The notes: generated from the sequence alone by a model not told the origin. Shown: positions 26,822 to 35,431, numbered from the stretch's first letter. The stretch: DNA of 64,000 bases from Mesorhizobium sp. (GCA_004020315.1 SAQG01000008.1:114313-178312); one strand, 5' to 3'. Translations and numbers: made by a program.

Positions 26822-27769
26822 ATGGCCAAGTACCGCCAGAATCTGCCGCAACTCGCCAATAGAACATTCCTGAGCGATGGCGGCATGGAAACGACTCTCA
26901 TCTTTCACGAAGGCCTCGACCTTCCGCATTTTGCTTCGTTCACGCTGATGGCAACGCCTGAAGGCCGGCAGAAGCTGAGGGAATATTACGTCCGTTATCT
27001 GACCATTGCGCGCAGAAGCGGGACCGGCTTCATCCTCGACACGCCGACGTGGCGAGCCAACCCGGATTGGGGAACCTTGCTCGGCTACGGGCCAGAAGCG
27101 TTGCGCGCCGTCAACGAGGCCTCGATCGAGCTTCTTCTCGACCTGCGCAAGGAGTTCGAGACCGCCGAAACGCCTTGCGTCATCAGCGGCGCGATCGGGC
27201 CGCGCGGCGACGGCTACAAAGCTGGCAAGATGGACGCCAACGAGGCGGAGGCCTATCACGCGGCGCAGATCGAGAGTTTCGCGCGGACCGAGGCCGACAT
27301 GGTTGCGGCCTATACGCTCACCAACTTCCACGAGGCAATCGGCGTGGCGCGGGCGGCCAAGGTGCATGCGATGCCCTGCATGATCTCGTTCACCGTTGAG
27401 ACCGACGGGAAGCTGGTGACCGGGATGGCGCTCGGCGAGGCGATCGACAGGGTCGACGACGCTACGGACAGTGCGCCGGCTTACTATATGATCAATTGCG
27501 CACATCCGACGCATTTCATGCAGGCGCTGAAAAAGGGCGAGCGCTGGCTCGATCGCGTCTATGGAGTGAAGGCGAACGCTTCGGCCAAAAGCCATGCCGA
27601 ACTGGACGAATCGGAAACGCTTGACGCGGGCGACCCGGACGATCTCGGGCGGCGCTACAGCAGGCTGAGAGCCTCATTTCCAACCATGCGCATCCTGGGC
27701 GGCTGCTGCGGCACCGACCACCGGCACATCGCGGCGATCTGCGAGGCCTGCGTGCCGCAAGCGGCGTAA
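26822..27769 (+). CDS. Homocysteine S-methyltransferase family protein
   Basis: A 315-residue TIM-barrel protein from the ATG at 26822, with TGGAG eight bases upstream. Zinc ligands of the family are present: one cysteine in MINCAHP near residue 224 and a CC pair in LGGCCGTDHRH near residue 300. The N terminus FLSDGGMETTLIFHEG is typical. Such enzymes move a methyl group from S-methylmethionine or S-adenosylmethionine, or from a betaine, to homocysteine. The exact donor cannot be read from sequence. Probably under control of the divergent TetR protein. Confidence 0.88.
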   Translation: MAKYRQNLPQLANRTFLSDGGMETTLIFHEGLDLPHFASFTLMATPEGRQKLREYYVRYLTIARRSGTGFILDTPTWRANPDWGTLLGYGPEALRAVNEASIELLLDLRKEFETAETPCVISGAIGPRGDGYKAGKMDANEAEAYHAAQIESFARTEADMVAAYTLTNFHEAIGVARAAKVHAMPCMISFTVETDGKLVTGMALGEAIDRVDDATDSAPAYYMINCAHPTHFMQALKKGERWLDRVYGVKANASAKSHAELDESETLDAGDPDDLGRRYSRLRASFPTMRILGGCCGTDHRHIAAICEACVPQAA

Positions 27770-27805
27770 GGACGACCGGTGAGCGTCCCAGGAGACGCAA
27801 TGCTA

Positions 27806-27852
27806 CCAACCGCAGTTCCGCTTATTTCTGAAGAACAAGGAACTGCGGTTGG
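27806..27852. repeat. Perfect 14-bp inverted repeat (hairpin or operator)
   Basis: Arms ccaaccgcagttcc (27806-27819) and ggaactgcggttgg (27839-27852) flank a 19-nt loop. No T-run follows on either strand, so it is not a standard terminator. It lies 36 bp after the methyltransferase stop and 194 bp before the ureohydrolase start. Confidence 0.7.
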
Positions 27853-28045
27853 GCTGAAAAGCAACGCAATCAAAATCGCATCTCAGTTCCATAATCTATC
27901 TTATGCAACATCGGATGGGTGGAAATCTCCGCGTGAACCTACGAAAGCCTCTCTGATTTTTGCGTCGATTGGCTTAGCGTAGGATTTCGCCCCTACCGCA
28001 AGCGACCCGATCCTGCACCCTCAACACGGAAATCTCAATCAAGAC

Positions 28046-28957
28046 ATGACCGCTTCGTCTCCTTTTCTCGGCTTTCCCGATCGCCTCGCCAATGGCCGCG
28101 TGCCCCGTGCGGTGATCTTCGGAGCCGGTCACGGTAGCACCTATCCCGGCAAGGACAGCAGCGGCTATGCCTTGGCCGCCGAAGCCATCCGCGCTGCGAG
28201 CCAGGGCGATGCCGAGCTCGTCGAGCACTGGGATTTCGATCTCGGCGGCCCGCTGTTCGACGGCAAGCCGGTCTGCTGCATCGATGCCGGCGACGTCCCG
28301 ACCACCATGCATGACAATGCCGGCAACCGGGCCCGGATCGAGGCGAAGACGCGCAAGGTCCTGGCATTGCCGGCCGTACCGATCCTGCTCGGTGGCGACG
28401 ATTCCGTGCCCATTCCCTTCCTCGCCGGCTTTGCGGATCACGGGCCGGTGTGGATCCTGCAGATCGATGCCCATATCGACTGGCGCGACGAGTTGTATGG
28501 CGAACGCTACGGCTATTCGAACCCGATGCGCCGGGCGAGCGAGATGCCGCATGTCGCCGGCATTGTGCAGGTTGGCATCCGTGGCGTCGGAAGCGCACGC
28601 CTCACCGAAATCGAAGCGGCGCGGCACTATGGCAGCCGCTTCGTGACCGCCCGCGAAGTTCACGCCCAGGGCGTCGAAGCCGCTCTCCGGCATATTCCGG
28701 AAGGAGCGCGGATTGTCGTCACCCTCGACTGCGACGGCCTCGATCCCGGTATCATGCCGGGCGTGGCGGCGCGTACGCCCGGCGGCCTCACCTACACGCA
28801 GGTGATCGACCTGATCGCGGGCCTCGGCAAGCGGGCCAGGATCGCAGGATTCGACCTTGTCGAGCTCTATCCTCCGGCCGACATTGACGGCCTGTCGGCC
28901 CTGATCGCCGCGCGCCTTCTCGTCAATGTGATCGGCACCATCGTCCGACAGGTTTGA
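28046..28957 (+). CDS. Agmatinase-like ureohydrolase
   Basis: A 303-residue member of the arginase/agmatinase superfamily. Metal-site motifs are in order: ILLGGDDSVPIP near residue 115, IDAHIDW near residue 142 and VTLDCDGLDPGIMPG near residue 232. The middle segment DELYGERYGYSNPMRRASEM is agmatinase-like. In the first motif the usual histidine (GGDHS) is aspartate, a change at a manganese ligand. Family activity is hydrolysis of a guanidino group to release urea; agmatine, guanidinobutyrate or another substrate are possible. No ribosome site of note is visible, and the neighbours are unrelated. Confidence 0.88.
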   Translation: MTASSPFLGFPDRLANGRVPRAVIFGAGHGSTYPGKDSSGYALAAEAIRAASQGDAELVEHWDFDLGGPLFDGKPVCCIDAGDVPTTMHDNAGNRARIEAKTRKVLALPAVPILLGGDDSVPIPFLAGFADHGPVWILQIDAHIDWRDELYGERYGYSNPMRRASEMPHVAGIVQVGIRGVGSARLTEIEAARHYGSRFVTAREVHAQGVEAALRHIPEGARIVVTLDCDGLDPGIMPGVAARTPGGLTYTQVIDLIAGLGKRARIAGFDLVELYPPADIDGLSALIAARLLVNVIGTIVRQV

Positions 28958-29021
28958 AGCCGGCCTCCTCTCGTAGCATGATGGCCCGACAAGATTTCAT
29001 CCGCCTACCGCCGGTGTCACC

Positions 29022-29065
29022 GTCGCATTTCTAAATTGCCGGCGGTGTTGCATCTCTAAACCGCC
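29022..29065. repeat. Two 19-bp direct repeats, possible insertion-sequence end remnant
   Basis: The units at 29022-29040 and 29047-29065 share the core gcatYtctaaaYYgcc and are spaced by 25 bp; all four differences are transitions. Short regularly spaced repeats of this sort occur at the ends of IS21-type elements. No transposase gene is present, so this would be a remnant. Confidence 0.35.
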
Positions 29066-29123
29066 TTGAGAACTCACTAGGATATATCGTCACAAATCTG
29101 CATTCAGCGCTTCATATAGCTCG

Positions 29124-29684
29124 ATGATGGCCAAACGCTGCCTCATCATCATCGACCTGCTGAATGATTACCTCGATCTGTGGGACGCAGATAAAGCCGA
29201 TCGATTGGTTCAGAATACCAACCGGCTGGTGAGTGCTTTCAGAGGTTTACAGCTCCCGGTGATCTGGGTGCGGCAGGAGTTCCGTTCGGATCTTAGCGAT
29301 GCATTTCTTGAGATGCGCGACAAACGTATCGCCGTTACAATTCAGGGTACGAGAGGTGCCCTGCTTCACGCCGGGCTCGATTGGCAGCCAAGCGATGCGA
29401 CGATAGTCAAGAAGCGCTACAGCGCGTTCTTCAGGACCGGACTTGACGAGCTACTGGCTGAATTTGGCATCGATGAACTGGTTTTATGCGGCGTCAATAC
29501 ACACGCCTGCATCCGCATGGCTGCGGTGGACGCCTATCAACGAGATTTCCGGGTGGTCTTGGCCAAGGAATGCGTCGGCTCCTACGACGCAGAGCACGCG
29601 CGCGTCTCCCTAGATTACATGAACGGCAAGATAGCCAAAATAGCGACTGTTTCAGAGATCGTTGAAGCGCTGAGTGTGACCTAA
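29124..29684 (+). CDS. Isochorismatase-family (cysteine) hydrolase
   Basis: A 186-residue alpha/beta hydrolase. The catalytic triad is visible: aspartate in IIIDLLNDY near residue 12, lysine in VKKRYSAFFRT near residue 98 and cysteine in GVNTHACIRMAAVDA near residue 133. This arrangement fits nicotinamidase, N-carbamoyl hydrolase or isochorismatase-like enzymes. The substrate is open. Starts are possible at 29124 or 29127 (adjacent ATGs). The gene stands alone, follows an IS-like repeat trace and is somewhat less GC-rich than its neighbours. Confidence 0.88.
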   Translation: MMAKRCLIIIDLLNDYLDLWDADKADRLVQNTNRLVSAFRGLQLPVIWVRQEFRSDLSDAFLEMRDKRIAVTIQGTRGALLHAGLDWQPSDATIVKKRYSAFFRTGLDELLAEFGIDELVLCGVNTHACIRMAAVDAYQRDFRVVLAKECVGSYDAEHARVSLDYMNGKIAKIATVSEIVEALSVT

Positions 29685-29812
29685 TGAAACTCCGAAAGTC
29701 GCACCCTGCCCTTCGCTATGGTCGTGCCGGGCTCCCAAAATCAACGGTGGGAATGAGACACTCGCGACGGCCGATTTCCTCGTCAGACCGCCCTCCGCGC
29801 TTTCCATTCCTA

Positions 29813-30379
29813 TCAAAATTCAATATCGCCAAAGTCGCCGCCACCATCGGAGCCGGCGTCGCCTGCCTGGTCGGCAGCGGCTTCGTCTGGCTGTGACGCC
29901 GCCGGCTCGGTTGCCTGCGCTTCGCTTCCGCCAAACATGCCTGCGATCGCGTTGCCGAGAAGCACGCCGCCGGCCACGCCCATCGCAGTCTGCGCGGCTC
30001 CGGCGAGGAAACCGCCGCCTGCCCTCTGCCGATCATTGCCCGAAAGCGGTTCCTGCGGCGCAGCGGCAGCGGTGCGCCCGACCCGCGGGACCGAACCCGA
30101 GCGCCTGGCGCCGCCGCTGCCAAAGAGGCCGCCAAGCAATCCGCCGCCGGCAGACTGCTGTGCCTGTTGTTCCAGTTCTTCGATGCGGGACTGTGCCGCG
30201 TTCAGGGCCTGCTCCTGCACAACGATCGTCTGCGCCATGTAGTATGGCGCGCCGGGCTGCCGGGCAATCTGATCGTTGATGAAGCGTTCCGCTTCGGCAT
30301 CGCGCGGTGGCGCCTGCCGCTCGACGTTCGCAAGTTTCTCGAAAAGAGTCCCGATCGCCTGCTGGTCGTTCCTGTCCAT
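29813..30379 (-). CDS. DUF2076 domain-containing protein
   Basis: A 188-residue protein from the ATG at 30379, with GGAG nine bases upstream. The N-terminal 75 residues match DUF2076: DRNDQQAIGTLFEKLANVE, then AERFINDQIARQPGAPYYMA and QTIVVQEQALNAAQSRIEEL (coiled coil). A glycine-rich stretch (GGGLLGGLFGSGG), a short hydrophobic glycine segment (AMGVAGGVLLGNAIAGMFGG) and an acidic tail ending DFGDIEF follow. DUF2076 proteins are periplasmic ligand-binding or envelope-associated; function is poorly known. Same strand as the BI-1 gene, 123 bp downstream of it. Confidence 0.87.
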   Translation of the reverse strand: MDRNDQQAIGTLFEKLANVERQAPPRDAEAERFINDQIARQPGAPYYMAQTIVVQEQALNAAQSRIEELEQQAQQSAGGGLLGGLFGSGGARRSGSVPRVGRTAAAAPQEPLSGNDRQRAGGGFLAGAAQTAMGVAGGVLLGNAIAGMFGGSEAQATEPAASQPDEAAADQAGDAGSDGGGDFGDIEF

Positions 30380-30422
30380 GGGAAGCAACTCCGGTTATCC
30401 AGGCACGCCGCGTACAAGAGAT

Positions 30423-30490
30423 TTTCGCGACGCGCTTTAAGTCTCTGTTTTATGCATGTCGCTGCTCAAACCGCTGCCGCGACATGCATT
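30423..30490. repeat. Rhizobial palindromic intergenic repeat, copy c
   Basis: Perfect 11-bp inverted repeat atgcatgtcgc (30452-30462) / gcgacatgcat (30479-30489), preceded by cgcgctttaagtctctgttt. This combination resembles a palindromic element that I recall as common between genes in Rhizobiales. It separates the BI-1 gene from the DUF2076 gene. Confidence 0.6.
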
Positions 30491-30502
30491 GATTTGACTG
30501 GA

Positions 30503-31219
30503 CTATTCGCGCTCGCCGGTGAAGTTCAGCAGCAGCTGGAAGATGTTGATGAAGTTCAGATAGAGCGAGAATGCACCGAAGACGGCGAGCTTCTGCTGCG
30601 ATTCCGCACCGAAGTTTTCCGCAAACTGCTCCTTGATCGTCTGCGTATCCCAGGCGGTGAGACCGATGAAGACGGCGATGCCGATCACCGAGATGGCGAA
30701 CTGGAGCGCGGTCGAGCCGAGGAAGATGTTGACGATGCTGGCGATCACCACGCCGATCAGGCCCATGATCAGGAAGGACGAGAACTGGGTCAGGTCGCGT
30801 TTGGTCGTGTAGCCGTAGAGGCTGGTCGCGCCGAACATGGTGGCGGCGATGAAGAAAGTGCGCGCGATGCTGGTCCCGGTGAACACCAGGAACACGGAAG
30901 CCAGCGACAGGCCCATGACCGCACAGAACGCCCAGAACATCGCCTGAGCGCCGGCCGCGGACATCGTCTGTATCCGGAACGAGAACAGCAGCACGAAGGC
31001 GAGCGGTGCCAGCATCACCACCCACTTCAACGGGCTGGAAAAGATCGGCACGTAGAGGGCTGGCGTGGAAGCCACCACGAAGGCGATCACGCCGGTAACG
31101 ACGAGGCCAACTCCCATGTAGTTGTAGACGCGCAGCATGTGCTGGCGCAGGCTTTCGTCATAGACGGCGCCGGTTTGGGCTCCGACGCCGGTGCGGTATC
31201 CTAGATTGGGGGTGTTCAT
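30503..31219 (-). CDS. Bax inhibitor-1/YccA family membrane protein
   Basis: A 238-residue protein with seven hydrophobic segments. The N terminus contains DESLRQHMLRVYNYMGVGLV, which is typical of bacterial BI-1 proteins. The membrane core includes ALFVLLFSFRI-type segments, and the C terminus has the DTQTIKEQF and FGAFSLYLNFINIFQLLLNF blocks with conserved acidic residues (the di-aspartyl type pH/calcium sensor of the family). BI-1 proteins are calcium-leak channels or protease modulators in the inner membrane. It lies 21 bp after the anti-sigma gene, so it may belong to the sigma-factor operon. Confidence 0.93.
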   Translation of the reverse strand: MNTPNLGYRTGVGAQTGAVYDESLRQHMLRVYNYMGVGLVVTGVIAFVVASTPALYVPIFSSPLKWVVMLAPLAFVLLFSFRIQTMSAAGAQAMFWAFCAVMGLSLASVFLVFTGTSIARTFFIAATMFGATSLYGYTTKRDLTQFSSFLIMGLIGVVIASIVNIFLGSTALQFAISVIGIAVFIGLTAWDTQTIKEQFAENFGAESQQKLAVFGAFSLYLNFINIFQLLLNFTGERE

Positions 31220-31240
31220 GCGGGTTCTCCTTTGTGAAGG

Positions 31241-32023
31241 TCAGTAAAGCGTGTTGGCGAGCGTTTCGGCGGTGCGATCAAGATCGCGGACACCGCTTCG
31301 GGCGACGACTGCGTAAGCGACTTCGCCGATCTGGAAATAGGCCGAGGAAATTTCGCCCGAGGGGGCGACGGTCGGCTGGACCACGTCGAACGTTCCGGGC
31401 CTGATTGCGAAGAGCGAGACCAGTCCCAGGTCCCTTGTTTCGACAGCCATCTCGACGCTCGGGCCGAACTGCGATGGATAGATCTGCACGTCACGGACCT
31501 TCCAATCCTTCGGCAGCGACGGCATGACGATCGCCGTGGCGGCGCGGATTTCGTCCGCATCGTAATTCGGCGCTTCGGGCTGGGATGACATGGCCTCGCG
31601 CATTATCGTCGTCCTATGCGCCCGGATCGCCTCCTCCAGATAGACAGGCGGCTGGGTCGAAGCGACGACTTTCGTCACCGATATTGGCCCGACGATCCCG
31701 TTCGCCAGCCAGCCCGCAGCCACCAAGATTGCGACCGCCGCAGCCCGCTGCAACGTGCGTAAGGCGCGCCCCCGAGCCAGTCCCCGTTCCAGCCGTCGTG
31801 CCGCATCGGCCGTTGCCGGCCGCGCCATGCCTTTGGATCCGGCAAGCGCCACGCGCAGTTCGTCGCGCGTCCTGAGGTCGGACATCACGCGAGCGGCCGC
31901 CTCCGGACGGGTGGAAAGAAACGCCTCGACTTCGATGCGGCGGGCAACGTCCAACTGGTCGTCGACATAGGCGTCGAGGTCGGCATCGGTCACCGGGTCG
32001 CGCAGTTCGCTCATCATGGACAT
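31241..32023 (-). CDS. Anti-sigma factor (membrane-anchored)
   Basis: A 260-residue protein from the ATG at 32023; a GTG at 32026 overlapping the sigma stop (GTGA) is equally possible. The N-terminal 75 residues resemble anti-sigma domains (DADLDAYVDDQLDVARRIEV, ARVMSDLRTRDELR) but lack the HxxxCxxC zinc motif. One membrane helix near residues 93-112 (AAAVAILVAAGWLANGIVG) separates it from a periplasmic domain of about 145 residues (IPSQFGPSVEMAV-type strands). Family role: hold the ECF sigma factor inactive at the membrane until a periplasmic signal arrives. Expressed with its sigma factor and BI-1. Confidence 0.88.
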   Translation of the reverse strand: MSMMSELRDPVTDADLDAYVDDQLDVARRIEVEAFLSTRPEAAARVMSDLRTRDELRVALAGSKGMARPATADAARRLERGLARGRALRTLQRAAAVAILVAAGWLANGIVGPISVTKVVASTQPPVYLEEAIRAHRTTIMREAMSSQPEAPNYDADEIRAATAIVMPSLPKDWKVRDVQIYPSQFGPSVEMAVETRDLGLVSLFAIRPGTFDVVQPTVAPSGEISSAYFQIGEVAYAVVARSGVRDLDRTAETLANTLY

Positions 32024-32541
32024 CACGGGCCTCCCACAATCTTGAGGTGGCTTTTCGCACGTGCCGGCAACGTGTCCTCCATCTCGCGGAGCGCTGCGCG
32101 CGCCCTGCCGATGCGCGACATCAGCGTTCCCAGTGGTACGCCGCTGGCCTCGGCCGCCTGGCTGTAGGTAAGTCCCTCGATGGCGACGAGATGCAGCGCC
32201 GAACGCTGCTCATCCGGCAATTTGAAAAAAGCTTCACGCACCTGTGCCAGGCGAACGGAATGTTCCTGGGGAGCCTGCATACTGGCGTCGACAAGATATC
32301 CAGCCTGCTCGACCCGGACCGCTTCGGACTTGCGGGACCGCAACCCGTCAATGAAAGCGTTGTGGACGATCGACAGCAGCCACGCGCGCAGGTTTCCGCC
32401 GGATCGAAAGGTGCCGCGCCGCTCATAGGCACGCACCAGCGCGTCATGCACCAGATCCTCCGCCTCGGCGCTGTCGCGCGTCAGCGAACGCGCGTAGCGC
32501 CGCAGAGAACCAAGCTGTCCTAAGATATCGAAGCGTGGCAT
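32023..32541 (-). CDS. ECF-type RNA polymerase sigma factor
   Basis: About 172 residues from the ATG at 32541, which has GAGAGG upstream; ATGs at 32553 and 32571 are alternatives. Region 2 reads AEDLVHDALVRAYERRGTF and then LRAWLLSIVHNAFID. Region 4 reads LPDEQRSALHLVAIEGLTYS and AAEASGVPLGTLMSRIGRAR. There is no C-terminal SnoaL-like extension. The stop overlaps the anti-sigma start, a standard cognate-pair arrangement. The regulon cannot be read directly; BI-1 just downstream is a likely member. Confidence 0.92.
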   Translation of the reverse strand: MPRFDILGQLGSLRRYARSLTRDSAEAEDLVHDALVRAYERRGTFRSGGNLRAWLLSIVHNAFIDGLRSRKSEAVRVEQAGYLVDASMQAPQEHSVRLAQVREAFFKLPDEQRSALHLVAIEGLTYSQAAEASGVPLGTLMSRIGRARAALREMEDTLPARAKSHLKIVGGP

Positions 32542-32896
32542 CGACCCTCTCATGTCCTGTTTACGGAGCATGGCAGGTTTTTAATCCCACCCCTCGAGTT
32601 TTTTCGACCCGGGGAGGTCAGACATTGCCGGTACAATGGGTCTGGGCAGCCGGCCCTCCCCCTCAGCTGTCACAGTTCGCCAGACGGTTTAGCGCCGCCG
32701 GCAACGACATCAGCGATGGCACCCGCAGTGGGAGACTTCGATGTTTACAACTGAATTAATTTGTGAGGCACAAAACCGCGAAGTTGTCATCCTTTTCGGA
32801 CACTTGCGGGTTATAGGCGGGAAACATTCACCGCCGAATCCTCACATCGCCGAGGGCCCTTAGGGCCCGCTTTGTTCAACGAATTATCGACCCGAC
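32542..32896. other. Divergent intergenic region ECF sigma / opgC
   Basis: A 355-bp region between divergent genes. I looked for the ECF promoter elements GGAAC and CGTT and did not find a properly spaced pair. A TGTCACA box occurs near 32669 but is unsupported. No gene is seen. Confidence 0.4.
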
Positions 32897-34051
32897 ATGC
32901 CAAGCAATGCCCCAGCCCAGCGGGATACCCGCATCGATGTCTTTCGCGCGCTCGCGCTACTGACGATCTTCGTCAACCATGTGCCGGGGACGCTCTTCGA
33001 GTATGTCACGCACAAGAATTTCGGCTTTTCCGATTCGGCCGAAGCCTTCGTGCTGATTTCGGGGATTGCCGTTGGGCTCGCCTACGGATTGAAGTTCCAG
33101 CCGGGGAATCGGTTGCTCATCACCCTGAAGGCTTGGCGGCGTGCCGGTGTCCTCTATGTCACCCACGTCATGACCACTGTCGCGACGCTGGCGATCTTCT
33201 CGGCGGCTGCATTGCATTTCTCGCGGCCCGATCTTTTGAAGCTGATCAACATCCAGATGATCATCGAGGACACGCCGGAAGCGCTGCTCGGCATCGCGGC
33301 GCTCGGGCATCAGATCGGCTATAACAACATTCTTTCTATGTATGCCGTCGTACTTCTGATGATGCCGCTTTTCCTGTGGATCGGCACTTTCAGTCTGCGC
33401 CTGATGCTTGCTGCGTCCGCTCTCCTCTGGCTCATCGCCGGCATTTTCCAGATCGCGCCTTTGAATTTTCCCGGCGACGGCTTCTGGTTCCTGAACCCGC
33501 TCTCCTGGCAGTTTCTTTTCGTCATCGGGATCGCCGGCATGCTGCATGTCAAGCGCGGCGGAGAAATCCGCTTCAACTGGATGATGGCGAGCGCGGCCGT
33601 CGGGTATCTGGTCGGCGCGCTGATTTGGGTGCGGCTGCCGCTGTGGGGCATCGAGACGGCCTCCGGCCTGCCCACCGTGCTGACCGGCTTCGACAAGACA
33701 TTCCTGTCGCTGTCGCGCCTCATGCACATTCTGGCGATCGCCTATCTGATTGTGGCAATCCCGGCGCTTTCCAACCTGGCGAAGACGAGGCCCGGACACC
33801 CGCTCGCGGTTCTCGGCAAGCACTCGCTGCCGGTCTTCGTCGCCGGAACGATCCTCGCCATGATCGCGCAGGTCATGAAGGTCGTCAGCCCAGGCGGGCT
33901 CCTCTATGACGCAATCCTGATCTCGACAGGCATCGCGCTGCAGTTCGGTTTCGCCTATTACCTCGAATGGTTGCCGCGGATCGGTTGGGGCGGCAAGAAG
34001 CAGCAACCCGTCGCCGCCTTGCCGTCTGCTGCCCTCAAGCTGGCGTCATAG
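32897..34051 (+). CDS. opgC: OpgC domain-containing membrane acyltransferase
   Basis: A 384-residue inner-membrane protein with about ten hydrophobic segments. The N terminus RIDVFRALALLTIFVNHVPG is the OpgC signature, followed by NFGFSDSAEAFVLISGIAVG near residue 40. OpgC proteins succinylate or otherwise decorate osmoregulated periplasmic glucans, which in rhizobia are cyclic beta-glucans important in hypo-osmotic adaptation and host interaction. No glucan synthase genes lie in the window. The symbol is used for the family; the modification transferred is not determined. Confidence 0.88.
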   Translation: MPSNAPAQRDTRIDVFRALALLTIFVNHVPGTLFEYVTHKNFGFSDSAEAFVLISGIAVGLAYGLKFQPGNRLLITLKAWRRAGVLYVTHVMTTVATLAIFSAAALHFSRPDLLKLINIQMIIEDTPEALLGIAALGHQIGYNNILSMYAVVLLMMPLFLWIGTFSLRLMLAASALLWLIAGIFQIAPLNFPGDGFWFLNPLSWQFLFVIGIAGMLHVKRGGEIRFNWMMASAAVGYLVGALIWVRLPLWGIETASGLPTVLTGFDKTFLSLSRLMHILAIAYLIVAIPALSNLAKTRPGHPLAVLGKHSLPVFVAGTILAMIAQVMKVVSPGGLLYDAILISTGIALQFGFAYYLEWLPRIGWGGKKQQPVAALPSAALKLAS

Positions 34052-34246
34052 AACGGCGTCGACCAACTGACATGCGGAAGGTCGCATTGGCCTGCTGCGC
34101 CCTCCTCATCCTGTCGTGGAAACGAGTGCGACGTGCCGATTGAGACTCGTCTCCCGGTTTGGCGGTTTTCAGCCTGGGGCAAATGAAACCGCTAGCGCAG
34201 CACCGCCGATTTGCGTATCACTCCCGCCGCCAACGGAACCGCGCCG

Positions 34247-35431
34247 ATGTTTGAAGACCTCCAGTCTGCCCCAGCCGACAAGATCCTTGCCTTGATCGGC
34301 CTCTATCGCGCCGATCCCCGCCCCGGCAAGGTCGACCTCGGCGTCGGCGTCTACAAGGATCGCGATGGCAAGACGCCGGTGATGCGCGCCGTGCGCGAAG
34401 CCGAAACGCGACTGCTGCAGAGCCAGGACACCAAGACCTATCTCGGCCTTGCCGGCGATACCGGCTTCAACATCGCGATGGCGAGGCTGGTCTTTGGCCC
34501 TGCGGCCGAGTTGACGCGTATCCGTGCTGCACAGGCGCCCGGCGGCTCGGGCGCGCTGCGGCTGGTGGCCGAGCTGCTCAAGAGGACGCGATCCGACGCG
34601 ACGATCTGGCTGTCGGACCCGACATGGCCGAACCACATGCCGGTGATGCGCGCCGCCGGCTTGCAGATACGCGAATATCCCTACTTCGACGCTGCCTCAG
34701 GTGCTGTTCGCTTCGCGGACATGGTCAGTGCGCTGGCGACCGCCCAGAGCGGCGACGTGGTGCTGCTGCATGGTTGCTGCCACAATCCGACTGGCGCCAA
34801 TCTGGATACCGCGCAGTGGGCTGAAATAGCCGATCTTGTGGTCGAGCGCGGCCTGCTGCCCTTTGTCGACATTGCCTATCAGGGTTTTGGCGAGGGTCTT
34901 GACGCTGACGCCGTCGGTCTGCGCCTGCTGGCTGAAAAAGTTCCGGAAATGGTCGTTGCGTCGAGCTGCTCGAAGAACTTTGCCGTGTATCGTGACCGCG
35001 TCGGCGCGGCGATGATCCTGGCCAAAGACAGCGCACAGGCGGATGTGGCAATGAGCCAGATGCTGTCGGCGGCACGCGCCATGTACTCGATGCCGCCGGA
35101 CCACGGCGCGGCCGCGGTGCGCATCGTGCTTGAAGACGCCACGCTGCGGGCTGACTGGGAAGCGGAACTCGAGGAGATGCGCCTGCGCATGCTGCGGCTT
35201 CGGGTGCAGTTCGCCGAAGCGCTGCGGCGGCAGTCCAATTCCGATCGTTTCGATTTCGTCGCCAGTCATCGCGGCATGTTTTCCCGGCTTGGCCTGTCGG
35301 AAGCGCAGGTCGAGCGGCTGCGTGCCGAGCACGGTGTCTATATGGTCGGTGACAGCCGCATCAACGTCGCCGGCCTGCCGGAGGACGGAATGGACGCGCT
35401 CGCCAAGGCGATCGTCTCAGTGCTCGATTGA
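34247..35431 (+). CDS. Aromatic amino acid / aspartate aminotransferase (class I, TyrB/AspC-like)
   Basis: A 394-residue PLP enzyme from the ATG at 34247 (MFEDLQSAPADKILALIGLY). Class I, subgroup Ia-alpha features are clear: the PGK-DLGVGVYKD opening, CHNPTGANLD near residue 180, FVDIAYQGFGEGLDADA near 207 and the PLP-lysine motif SSCSKNFAVYRDRVG near 243. A C-terminal RINVAGLPEDGMD segment holds the substrate-carboxylate arginine. It interconverts aspartate or aromatic amino acids with their keto acids. Substrate range is not decided by what I can see. Confidence 0.92.
   Translation: MFEDLQSAPADKILALIGLYRADPRPGKVDLGVGVYKDRDGKTPVMRAVREAETRLLQSQDTKTYLGLAGDTGFNIAMARLVFGPAAELTRIRAAQAPGGSGALRLVAELLKRTRSDATIWLSDPTWPNHMPVMRAAGLQIREYPYFDAASGAVRFADMVSALATAQSGDVVLLHGCCHNPTGANLDTAQWAEIADLVVERGLLPFVDIAYQGFGEGLDADAVGLRLLAEKVPEMVVASSCSKNFAVYRDRVGAAMILAKDSAQADVAMSQMLSAARAMYSMPPDHGAAAVRIVLEDATLRADWEAELEEMRLRMLRLRVQFAEALRRQSNSDRFDFVASHRGMFSRLGLSEAQVERLRAEHGVYMVGDSRINVAGLPEDGMDALAKAIVSVLD

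Noticed and set aside
29684..29896. 70-residue plus-strand frame starting at the isochorismatase stop
   Set aside because: It lies mostly opposite the DUF2076 gene end, has no ribosome site and no domain pattern, although its end looks hydrophobic by chance.
32660..32700. TGTCACA box as an ECF41-type promoter
   Set aside because: ECF41 factors carry a C-terminal SnoaL-like domain and a matching -10 element. The sigma factor here is too short and no spaced -10 was seen.
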